The notes beneath the pieces were generated by a model. The model was not told the origin of the DNA. It made no database searches and saw only the letters and a program-made list of their open reading frames with translations. 64,000 bases of DNA from JBBDUG01 sp040904025 (GTDB taxonomy: Bacteria > Patescibacteriota > Minisyncoccia > Phycocordibacterales > SW-6-46-9), in contig JBBDUG010000039.1 in NCBI GenBank assembly GCA_040904025.1, positions 1 to 64,000 of the forward strand, given 5' to 3'. The position numbers were made by a program, and so were the translations under genes. Below, piece by piece: positions 7,447 through 15,219 of this stretch. Every line of letters begins with the position of its first letter. Position 1 is the stretch's first letter.

Positions 7447-8031
7447 ATGGCTACATACACACCACGAGAATTTGAAATTCCAGAACTCGATGGGATCTCG
7501 CAAAAAACAATTAAGGAGCACCTCGGTCTCTACCAAGGATATGTAACAAATACGAATAAGATACAGGAGCTCATTGATTCAGGAGATGTTGATGACTATG
7601 CACTCAAAGAGACACAGCGCCGACTTGCTTTCGAATTCGACGGCATGCGCAACCACGAATACTACTTCTCCCTCTTTGAAGGAGGATCAAAGAAGCTTGA
7701 AGACTCACCTCTCCTCTCAAAGATAGATGATCAATTTGGATTATTTGATGATTGGTTGGAATACTTCAAAGGAAGTGTTGCAAAGACACGCGGTGTTGGA
7801 TGGGCAATGCTCTCATACGATACCCACACTGATCAACTCCTCAACTACTGGGTAGATGAGCAGCATCTTGGACATCTCACAGGCGTCCAACCAATCATCA
7901 CTCTCGATATGTGGGAGCACTCGTATTGCATGGACTATGCTCCCTCAGAGAAAGGACAATATATTGATGCATTCTTTGAGAACATCAACTGGGAGACAGC
8001 GGCTGGATGGTATGATGAGGTAAAGAACTAG
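7447..8031 (+). CDS. sodA: Superoxide dismutase, Fe/Mn family
   Basis: 194 residues, the usual length. It dismutates superoxide to peroxide and oxygen in the cytosol. Metal ligands inferred by motif are His25 (IKEHLGLYQGYV), His70 (RNHEYYF), Asp154 and His158 (LDMWEHSY). The first active-site helix differs from the textbook HHxxHHxxYV: after His25 come Tyr29 and Tyr32, one residue short of the usual Tyr spacing and with the second-shell histidine replaced. Metal preference cannot be decided, so the symbol is nominal. Single gene with a good terminator. It is a plausible defence for an organism otherwise poor in respiratory genes. Confidence 0.92.
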   Translation: MATYTPREFEIPELDGISQKTIKEHLGLYQGYVTNTNKIQELIDSGDVDDYALKETQRRLAFEFDGMRNHEYYFSLFEGGSKKLEDSPLLSKIDDQFGLFDDWLEYFKGSVAKTRGVGWAMLSYDTHTDQLLNYWVDEQHLGHLTGVQPIITLDMWEHSYCMDYAPSEKGQYIDAFFENINWETAAGWYDEVKN

Positions 8032-8046
8032 TACAAAGAAAAACAC

Positions 8047-8073
8047 AAAAGCCCCGATATTACGGGGCTTTTT
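8047..8073 (+). terminator. Terminator after sod
   Basis: Ten-pair stem AAAAGCCCCG / CGGGGCTTTT with ATATTA loop and continuing T tract. Confidence 0.9.
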
Positions 8074-8098
8074 CATACAAAAATTCAATAGAAATGGT

Positions 8099-8123
8099 AA
8101 AGGCCTCGCAGAACGAGGCCTTT
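8099..8123. terminator. Second hairpin between sod and comEC
   Basis: Ten-pair perfect stem AAAGGCCTCG / CGAGGCCTTT with a five-base loop. The T tract is short on both strands. It is placed to end comEC transcription from the minus strand or to back up the sod terminator. Confidence 0.6.
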
Positions 8124-8237
8124 ACACGATGCCGAAAGGGATAAACCCTAACAGCCCATTAACTATACTTTCTTCATATCTATAATACAACTGGGATATA
8201 TCTCATCTTTGTGGATAAAGCTACAAATATCCTTCTA

Positions 8238-9743
8238 TCACACCATCTTCTTATCCACTCCCCGCCACTGCATCCACCACCACACCCCGATTCCAATCAC
8301 CACATACCACAGAACCACAACCCATATTGAGACGGTGGGTAACTCAACGGTGGTAAAGGGTAATGCAGCGAAAAGCTCGACAACACGAATAATGTAGGCG
8401 GAGAGAATATTCCCCGCAATAGCAAAGGGCAGCACTATAATTGGCCCAAGATATGAAAAGACTGCAATAAGTGCACCAAAGAGCATGGCGAGTGGAACTG
8501 CCGGCAACCCAAGCACATTCACAGGTAATGATGCGATACTCAACACACCCGTCATATACAACAAAAGCGGAAGTACAAAAATCTGTGTTGAGACTGTTGC
8601 AGCTATACTCTCCTTTATCTCAAACCGACTCGGTACACGTGATATATAGTACTCCACAACCGGTGCAAGAAAGATAAGTCCAGCAGTTGCAAGGAAGCTC
8701 AATTGAAACCCAGGATCATATGCAATAATCCGCGGATTAACAATCACCATTCCAACTGCCGCCAAGATCAACGCCCGAAGAATATGGTGTGGTCTGCCGA
8801 TTACCCGCGCAAAAACAACAATAAGTGCCATGATAGATGCACGAATAATAGTGGCAGAAGCACCAACAAGCAGCGCGAAGAGAATAATACCAACAGAGCC
8901 AAGAAGTGAACGTACCAGAAGTGGCAAAAATGAGGCAAGGCGCATAAACACATCAGCAATAATGGTCACGTTGTATCCCGAGAGTACAACAATATGGATC
9001 AATCCGGTGTCACGAAAATCCTCCTCAAGCTCCTCTCCGAGTGCCTCCTCTGCACCAACAGTCATCCCACCGAGTAGTGCCGACTGTGGCTCGGGAACAA
9101 ATCGTCCGATTCTCTCAAGAAACACGTGTTTAATCGAGAACAGTGTCTGCTGTATCCCACTCCCCGCACCACGTGCCACTATCTCGACCTCTGGATATAT
9201 CATCTGATATCCCACCCCTTGGGTTGCCAGATATTCCTCATATGCCACAAGACGACCGGTATCTTCTGAGATAAAGTCCTCAGGCACACTAAGCTTTCCG
9301 CTCAGATGTAGTCGATCTCCATACTCGACCCGCGGATACGCCCGCAATGTTATCCGCCCCCGTGCCTCAACCTCTCTCCCCTCGACACTCTCTATCCGCA
9401 CAAGAAAATTCTGCCTATCACCGAGCCAAGCAGGGTCTGTTGCAACCACTCCAACAAGTTCCACTTCGGTCTCAACATATGGATCAAGTGCGGGAGTATG
9501 CACATCGCCCGCACTCAATCCACACAAAATTCCAAGGGCAAAGGCAGTACAAAAGAGTGCGGTGATGATAGGAGAATCCCCCTGTATACCTCCCGCAAGA
9601 AGAAGGGTGATGGAGGTGACACCAAGTAGCAGAAAGAAGGGTGCGATATAGAGGGTAAGATTGAGAAGAAGACACAAAAATACCCCGGCGAGAAAACCGA
9701 GGGTAATGGAATAGAATATAAAATTATTCAAACGCAGCGACAT
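8238..9743 (-). CDS. comEC: ComEC/Rec2 competence membrane channel (no MBL domain)
   Basis: 501 residues. N-terminal hydrophobic helices, then a soluble OB-like DUF4131 region (about 90-190), then the Competence domain with ALLGGMTVGAEEALGEELEEDFRDTGLIHIVVLSGYNVTII-type text and about eight membrane helices. It ends after the last helices with WWWMQWRGVDKKMV, so it has no metallo-beta-lactamase domain; that domain is encoded separately at 4878-5714. ComEC passes one DNA strand across the inner membrane during uptake. The ATG follows the rnhA stop with no spacing, so the two are co-translated. Confidence 0.93.
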   Translation of the reverse strand: MSLRLNNFIFYSITLGFLAGVFLCLLLNLTLYIAPFFLLLGVTSITLLLAGGIQGDSPIITALFCTAFALGILCGLSAGDVHTPALDPYVETEVELVGVVATDPAWLGDRQNFLVRIESVEGREVEARGRITLRAYPRVEYGDRLHLSGKLSVPEDFISEDTGRLVAYEEYLATQGVGYQMIYPEVEIVARGAGSGIQQTLFSIKHVFLERIGRFVPEPQSALLGGMTVGAEEALGEELEEDFRDTGLIHIVVLSGYNVTIIADVFMRLASFLPLLVRSLLGSVGIILFALLVGASATIIRASIMALIVVFARVIGRPHHILRALILAAVGMVIVNPRIIAYDPGFQLSFLATAGLIFLAPVVEYYISRVPSRFEIKESIAATVSTQIFVLPLLLYMTGVLSIASLPVNVLGLPAVPLAMLFGALIAVFSYLGPIIVLPFAIAGNILSAYIIRVVELFAALPFTTVELPTVSIWVVVLWYVVIGIGVWWWMQWRGVDKKMV

Positions 9744-10466
9744 TTAGCAATCTTTAATATCTCTTGGCTCAAAGCCCCATTCAGCTGCAATCTCTATCTC
9801 ATCCTCTTGGGAGATGGTTTTTCTAAATCGTGCCTTTTTCCCTTTGACTCGTGCTTCACACTCCGGCCACATTTTGTGCCGACATAGTTCGCCATCCACA
9901 AGTGATATATATGAGTACGCAGGAGCATTCTGTCGCTTCTTTTTTTCTTTTCGTGCCTCTTTCACCTCTTCAGGAATCTCCACATTCAATACATCTATCG
10001 GATATTCGATAAGGTCACCGTGATAGAGTCCAGGATCTTTTTTGTCAGCATATCGTGTAGCAATCTCATCTGCACGTTCATTACCAGGCAGTCCACTATG
10101 CCCCGGGAGACGCTCCCATTCGATATCATCACGATTGAATTTCGCGAGTTCTTTCCAGAGATCTTTGTTAAGTACCTCTGTTTTGTTTTTTGTCTGCCAG
10201 TCCCGTTTCCGCCATCCGTGAATCCATTTGGTTATACCATTCACCAGATATTTGGAGTCTGTGTAAAGGGTGATAGGTTCTCGTGTCTTTGAGATAAACC
10301 GAAGTGATTCAAGCGCAGCCTTAAGTTCCATCCTATTGTTCGTCGTCTCATCTTCTCGTCCACCAAGCTCAACAACAGTCCCTTCGTTTTTATTGACGAT
10401 AACGGCACCGTACCCTCCCGGACCGGGATTCCCTCGTGCTGCACCGTCGGTAAATATGATAAGCAT
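9744..10466 (-). CDS. rnhA: RNase HI with C-terminal viroplasmin-like domain
   Basis: 240 residues. Residues 1-140 are RNase HI: FTDGAARGNPGPGG (Asp7), Glu47 in NNRMELKAA, TDSKYLVNG (Asp70), LPGHSG (His123) and NERADE (Asp133), so the full catalytic set is present. It degrades RNA in RNA-DNA hybrids. After a charged linker, the C-terminal part (YISLVDGELCRHKMWPECEA and RVKGKKARFRK) resembles the small caulimovirus viroplasmin domain, which in other RNases H sits at the N-terminus and binds the hybrid. The start is the ATG of MLIIFTDG. TATACT (10478-10473) lies 6 bases before it, which rules against the 14-codon longer reading. Confidence 0.9.
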   Translation of the reverse strand: MLIIFTDGAARGNPGPGGYGAVIVNKNEGTVVELGGREDETTNNRMELKAALESLRFISKTREPITLYTDSKYLVNGITKWIHGWRKRDWQTKNKTEVLNKDLWKELAKFNRDDIEWERLPGHSGLPGNERADEIATRYADKKDPGLYHGDLIEYPIDVLNVEIPEEVKEARKEKKKRQNAPAYSYISLVDGELCRHKMWPECEARVKGKKARFRKTISQEDEIEIAAEWGFEPRDIKDC

Positions 10467-10529
10467 GTATTGAGTATACAGAATATGGGGGAGAAATAAA
10501 AAAAGCATGTGTGGAACACATCATGCTCT

Positions 10530-10886
10530 TTAGGGAAAGCTACGAGACTTCGCCATGATTCTCTGGATTCTTTCCCGCTCGCTCTCTTTTCTCTCTTTTA
10601 TCGCAGTGTTCAGCTGAGCTGAGCTGCGCCGGCGGCGGCGTTCTCGCTCTTCTGGTGAGAGCCGCTGTTGTGTCTGCACTTTTTCAATCTGCTGCTGTTC
10701 TCGACGCCGAGCGCGTCTTTCTCTCTTCCGCTCCTCTGCCTCTTCCGTACGCTTAAGAGCCTCGGGGGTGAGTAAAAAGGAAATTAGTTCCCCTATATAC
10801 GCTTTGCGGATATTCTCACCGTGTGTTTTGCATTCGTCTCCTGTAGTTATATCAACCGGTTGATTACAAGATGTGCATATGTACAT
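10530..10886 (-). CDS. Small charged protein with N-terminal zinc-knuckle-like motif
   Basis: 118 residues, not recognised. It starts MYICTSCNQPVDITTGDECKTHG, a Cys/His set (CxxC...C..H) that could bind one zinc. A helical region follows, then about 75 residues dominated by Arg, Glu and Gln (ERKRERRARRREQQQ), a likely coiled coil or nucleic-acid-binding tail. The ATG at 10886 has GGAGGAA 4 bases upstream, a strong Shine-Dalgarno site, so I reject the longer TTG reading that would overlap recJ. It lies between recJ and rnhA on the same strand, suggesting a link to nucleic-acid metabolism. Confidence 0.7.
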   Translation of the reverse strand: MYICTSCNQPVDITTGDECKTHGENIRKAYIGELISFLLTPEALKRTEEAEERKRERRARRREQQQIEKVQTQQRLSPEERERRRRRSSAQLNTAIKERKESERERIQRIMAKSRSFP

Positions 10887-10935
10887 AGCTTCCTCCGAAT
10901 CATTGGTTTCTCCAGAAGCACGTTCTATCTCCAGG

Positions 10936-12621
10936 CTAATTTTCTTTTTGTAGAATGTCAACAATTCGAAATCTCAACTCCGGCCGACGGCCAAAGACAT
11001 CCTTCTCCAAATGTGCATGGAGAGATACTGTCTCCCCTTCTTCTAACCCGTAGGTGTCATTTGTTGTGAAGAATTCAATTGCATTGATCTCTTTGCCTTC
11101 TTGAGAAAATCTGAGTTTAAGATGGTTTGACTGTTTTCCAAAGTGACTGATTTTTTGTACCACCACATCACTGAATTTAAAGAGAGGCTTCGGATTACCC
11201 ATCCCAAATGGAGCGAGTCTCTGTATCTCATCCCAGAGCTTCCACGAGATATCACTGATTGTAAGTTCAGCATCTACTGATTGCTGCTCAATTGCTGATC
11301 CTGTTTTCACTTGAGCATATGCATCAGCAAGCGCTTCTTCAAGAGTGTGAATGTGTTCATGATCTATTGAAAATCCCCCCGATTGAGCATGCCCGCCGAA
11401 CTCGAGGAAGAATCCATCAGGAACTGCTGCCATAAGATCCACCAGATTCACCCGCCCATCCGACCGACACGATCCCTTTATCACCGATCCTCCTCCTCTG
11501 CCCCAGATAAAGGCGGGGCGGTCAAAGGACCCAACAACACTAGAAGCAGCCAGCCCCAAAAGTCCCGGAGACCACTCTGGGTCACCTGTTGCAATAACAA
11601 CAGGTTGCTCGTCTCTCCGTGAGAGCTTCTTCTTTATCTCCTTCACCATTGCTGCCACAACCCCCTTTCGCTCATTGTTGATTCCCTCCAGATGCTCCGC
11701 GAGCTTCTCTGCCTCTGCAGTATCATCTGATACAAGTAGATCAAATGCTGCCTTAGGCACATCCATACGTGAAGCAGCATTGATGCGTGGCCCAATGGTA
11801 AATCCAACATCATCTTCAGAGAGGTATTTTTGTGACACCCGCCCTTTCTGGAGAAGTGTCTTTAATCCCTCTCTCCTGCTTTTGCGTAGAACGGTGAGAC
11901 CGTAGTGAGCAAAAACTCGATTTTCCCCTTTAAGTGGCACCATATCCGAGAGTGTGGCAATACCCACCATATCCAAAAGCCATTTTTCCCACCCCTCATG
12001 TATGTCATGCGTATCACGCATGCTCTCTGCGAGAGCCTGAACAAGCTTGAAGACAACAGCAGCACCACAAAGCATCTCTTCGCTGTATTCACATCCCGGC
12101 ATCTTGGGGTTCACAATCGCATATGCATCGGGTACATCATCCCCCGGCATATGATGATCGGTGATGATGACATCAATTCCGTTCTCTTGTGCATGAAACA
12201 CCTCACTATTCCCCCGAATACCACAGTCTATTGTTATTAAAACATCAGCTCCATTCTCAACAAATCCCTCGATTGCCTCCATATTGAGTCCAAATCCCTC
12301 TTCAACTCTGTGAGGGATATATACCTCAAAGTTCTCATGTCCGACTTTTCGTAGAAAATCATGGAATATCACTGCACCGGGAATCCCATCGGTGTCATAG
12401 TCGGAGAATATAACAATATGTTCCTTATTCTCTATTGCCTGCACTATACGCCCTACCGCCTTATCCATATTCGCAAGCTCATATGGATCATGAGTATGTT
12501 CCTCCCAATCAGGAGAGAGAAAGTATTGCGCTTCTTCTTCTGTGGCAATGCCACGATTGAGAAGAAGTTGGCGTATAAGAGGAGAATACATTGAAAGCTC
12601 TTTCGTTTGAGTGGTCGGCAT
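10936..12621 (-). CDS. recJ: Single-stranded-DNA exonuclease RecJ
   Basis: 561 residues, normal for RecJ. DHH-phosphoesterase motifs are visible: I as FSDYDTDG (about 73-79), II and III as TIDCGI and ITDHHMPGDD, and IV around GIATLSDMVPL. The DHHA1 domain follows with GGHAQSGGFSID, and the C-terminal OB domain contains RLAPFGMGNPKPLF. It degrades 5' ends of single-stranded DNA in recombination and mismatch repair. The ATG at 12621 is preferred over one three codons upstream because TATCAT (12634-12629) lies 7 bases before it. It heads a minus-strand group recJ, small protein, rnhA, comEC. Confidence 0.95.
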   Translation of the reverse strand: MPTTQTKELSMYSPLIRQLLLNRGIATEEEAQYFLSPDWEEHTHDPYELANMDKAVGRIVQAIENKEHIVIFSDYDTDGIPGAVIFHDFLRKVGHENFEVYIPHRVEEGFGLNMEAIEGFVENGADVLITIDCGIRGNSEVFHAQENGIDVIITDHHMPGDDVPDAYAIVNPKMPGCEYSEEMLCGAAVVFKLVQALAESMRDTHDIHEGWEKWLLDMVGIATLSDMVPLKGENRVFAHYGLTVLRKSRREGLKTLLQKGRVSQKYLSEDDVGFTIGPRINAASRMDVPKAAFDLLVSDDTAEAEKLAEHLEGINNERKGVVAAMVKEIKKKLSRRDEQPVVIATGDPEWSPGLLGLAASSVVGSFDRPAFIWGRGGGSVIKGSCRSDGRVNLVDLMAAVPDGFFLEFGGHAQSGGFSIDHEHIHTLEEALADAYAQVKTGSAIEQQSVDAELTISDISWKLWDEIQRLAPFGMGNPKPLFKFSDVVVQKISHFGKQSNHLKLRFSQEGKEINAIEFFTTNDTYGLEEGETVSLHAHLEKDVFGRRPELRFRIVDILQKEN

Positions 12622-12680
12622 ATGGAACATGATATCATGCTCTTGAGAATAGAGATTGGAGAGATATTATATATACATAT

Positions 12681-13169
12681 ATGAATACAACAGACAAAGA
12701 GAAAAAAGAAGATTGCATATTCTGCAAAATAATTGCGGGTGAGGTTCCCTCTCACACAATCTGGGAGAACGAGGAACATCTTGCATTTTTAAGTATTTTC
12801 CCCAACACCCCCGGCTTCACCGTTGTGACAACAAAAGAACATCTCCCAAGCTACGCTTTTGAAAATGATGACGAGGTGTTAACAAAACTCATCCTTGCAA
12901 CCAAGAAAGTAGCAAGATTACTCGATAAGAGTTTTGAAGATGTGGGACGCACCGGCATGTTCTTTGAAGGGTATGGTGTAGATCACCTACACTCCAAACT
13001 CTTCCCTATGCACGGCACAGCTGATCTTGCTGAATGGAAAAATATAGAATCAAAAGGAAAGAATGAATTTTATGAAAAATACCCTGGATATCTCTCATCT
13101 CATGATGCCGAAAGAGTAGATGATGAAGAACTGAAAGCGCTCGCAGAAAAAATCAGAAATATGTCATAG
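12681..13169 (+). CDS. HIT-family nucleotide-binding protein, atypical histidine triad
   Basis: 162 residues. N-terminal CIFCKIIAGEVPSHTIWENEE is typical of HIT proteins (HinT/PKCI type), which hydrolyse or transfer nucleoside monophosphates. The triad normally reads HxHxH; here it is GVDHLHSKLFPMHG, so the third position is Lys while the central, nucleophilic His is kept if aligned this way. A C-terminal extension of about 45 residues is present. Promoter TTGAGA (12643-12648), 16 bases, TATTAT (12665-12670), 10 bases to ATG, no Shine-Dalgarno. Divergent from recJ. Confidence 0.85.
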   Translation: MNTTDKEKKEDCIFCKIIAGEVPSHTIWENEEHLAFLSIFPNTPGFTVVTTKEHLPSYAFENDDEVLTKLILATKKVARLLDKSFEDVGRTGMFFEGYGVDHLHSKLFPMHGTADLAEWKNIESKGKNEFYEKYPGYLSSHDAERVDDEELKALAEKIRNMS

Positions 13170-13243
13170 TACCCCATACCTCTCAAATATCCCCCCAACA
13201 TCTATACAAAACCCGCCTAGATTATATATAGAAAAACGATATC

Positions 13244-14383
13244 TTAAACCTTTCTCAATACCTCAATCCCCGGCAAACTCTCATTGAGTAGAAACTCAAG
13301 CATTGACCCTCCTCCTGTAGAGGCAAAACTCACCTTTTCCTCTATCTCTAATCCAACTAATGCAGCGAGTGTATCACCACCGCCAACAATTGATGTTGCA
13401 TCGCTCTCTGCAATCATGCGCGCCACCTCACGCGTGCTCTCAGAGAACCCTAACTCATAATCACCGACTGGTCCGTTCCAGATGATAAAAGAGGCTTTCT
13501 CAATGCCTTCTTGTATCCGTGCAAGTGTCTCTGGTCCAATATCCCGTACATCATCAGATTCATTAAGTTCCTCAACACTCTTCTGGATCTCTTCATCATC
13601 AACACGGGAAACAACATCAGTGGGAATGATCACCCGTTCGTCTTCTGCAGCCGTTCCGATCTCGATTGTTCCTTTAGGCATGAGAGATCTTCCCATCTCA
13701 TACCCCCTGGCTTCCAGATATACATTTGCAATGGCACCGGTAACAAAGAGTTCGTCTATCTCAGGAAGAAATTTGGAGATAAGGGGGATTTTTGTTGCAA
13801 ACTTTGCGCCCCCGAGTATGAAGATAAAGGGATGATCGGGCTCAAAGGCATGGGAAAGACTCTGAATCTCCTCTATCATCTGTAAACCGGCGTATCCGGG
13901 AAGGAATTGAGGAATCCCCACAATAGAGGCATGTTCTCTGTGGGAGACAGAAAATGCCTCATTTACATACATATCACCCAACTCCGCTATTTGTTGTGCA
14001 AACCCCTCGTCATTTGCCTGCTCTTCGTCGTGTAGTCGAAGATTCTCGACAAGTGCCACATCCCCTTCTCCCATATCGGTAATGATATCGGGAGTATCCT
14101 CTCCGAGGATGTCATCGATGAATGTGACATCCATATGACGGGAGAGATATTCATGTACAACTTTAAGTGATGTTGTCTCATCACCCCATATATGGGAGAT
14201 GATAACAACCCGCGCCCCTTTGCCGGAGAGATATGCAATGGTTGGCAGTGTTCGTCTGATACGAAAATCATTATCAATCTCTCCATTGGTAACAGGGACA
14301 TTCAGTCCTGCCCGAACAAGCACCACCTTTCCACGCAGCTCCTCATCCGAGAGATCTTTGATTGTATGTATCTCATCAACCAT
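13244..14383 (-). CDS. pgk: Phosphoglycerate kinase, divergent
   Basis: 379 residues, slightly short of the usual 390-400. ATP-generating step of lower glycolysis. Recognisable: RIRRTLPTI, LVENLRLH, NEAFSVSHREHAS, ILGGAKFATKIPLI, IWNGPVGDYE, GGGDTLAAL and STGGGSMLEFL. Two substrate-site elements are altered: the RxDFNVP motif reads RAGLNVP (Asp to Gly), and the SHLGRP loop reads SHIWGD, losing the Arg. Both normally contact 3-phosphoglycerate. The nucleotide-binding C-domain looks intact. The start is the ATG of MVDEIHTIKDL, overlapping the tpiA stop by 8 bases; 27 codons of upstream frame belong to tpiA. It may be a lineage variant with shifted activity. Confidence 0.9.
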   Translation of the reverse strand: MVDEIHTIKDLSDEELRGKVVLVRAGLNVPVTNGEIDNDFRIRRTLPTIAYLSGKGARVVIISHIWGDETTSLKVVHEYLSRHMDVTFIDDILGEDTPDIITDMGEGDVALVENLRLHDEEQANDEGFAQQIAELGDMYVNEAFSVSHREHASIVGIPQFLPGYAGLQMIEEIQSLSHAFEPDHPFIFILGGAKFATKIPLISKFLPEIDELFVTGAIANVYLEARGYEMGRSLMPKGTIEIGTAAEDERVIIPTDVVSRVDDEEIQKSVEELNESDDVRDIGPETLARIQEGIEKASFIIWNGPVGDYELGFSESTREVARMIAESDATSIVGGGDTLAALVGLEIEEKVSFASTGGGSMLEFLLNESLPGIEVLRKV

Positions 14384-15146
14384 GATATTCCTCAACTGCT
14401 TCCAGTATATTATTAAAATGCGTCGCATTGAGACTTGCATGCCCGACAAGAAAGCCGTCAACATTAGCCTCCTCCATCAGAGCAGGTGTATTGGTACTCT
14501 CAACAGAGCCACCGTATAGAATACGAGCTTTTGTACTCACTGCATTATCATATAGTTCACGTAGCACCTTGCGGATAAAGAGTGCCATTTGATGAATCTC
14601 ATGCGGTGTCATAGCACTATCAGCATCTCCCCCGATTGCCCAGATTGGTTCATATGCAAATACGATATGTGCAGCATCTGCGCCCCGTATCCCATCAAGA
14701 CATGAGGTGAGTTGATCGGAGATCACATCAAGATACTCCCCTTCTTTGTCGTGCTTTTTTTCTCCAAAGCACAAAATGGGGGTTAACTCCGCCTTTAACA
14801 CCGATTTCACTTTTTTATTCACCATCTCATCACTCTCACCGAGTGCACGTCGTTCTGAATGACCAACAATGACATATTCAACATCAATATCTCTCAGTTG
14901 GGGGGCAGAGACCTCTCCAGTGAAAGAACCTTCTCTCTCCCAAAAAACATCCTGTGCACCAAATCCCACCTTTTTTCCTCGATATTCACCCCGCAAGGGT
15001 TGAATGTAGATAAAGGGTGGGCAAATAACTGCTTCTGTATGCGAGAGATTGCGCGCACCCTTCTTTACCCCCTCGAGGAGCTTCCGAGCATCAGATAGCT
15101 CAAGCGGATACATTTTCCAATTACCAACAACAAGTGTCTTTCTCAT
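14376..15146 (-). CDS. tpiA: Triosephosphate isomerase
   Basis: 256 residues, standard length. Interconverts dihydroxyacetone phosphate and glyceraldehyde 3-phosphate. Catalytic elements are complete: NWKM with Lys11, GHSERR (His), AYEPIWAIG (Glu), and the phosphate-binding LYGGSV. The glycolytic pair tpiA-pgk forms an operon with an 8-base overlap. It ends with TGA, showing that UGA is a stop in this genome. Confidence 0.97.
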   Translation of the reverse strand: MRKTLVVGNWKMYPLELSDARKLLEGVKKGARNLSHTEAVICPPFIYIQPLRGEYRGKKVGFGAQDVFWEREGSFTGEVSAPQLRDIDVEYVIVGHSERRALGESDEMVNKKVKSVLKAELTPILCFGEKKHDKEGEYLDVISDQLTSCLDGIRGADAAHIVFAYEPIWAIGGDADSAMTPHEIHQMALFIRKVLRELYDNAVSTKARILYGGSVESTNTPALMEEANVDGFLVGHASLNATHFNNILEAVEEYHG

Positions 15147-15219
15147 ATATATTGAATTGTATCAAACACACAGCAGGAGAGATACCCTCCCACTGTGTAT
15201 GGTGTAGAGTATTCATACT

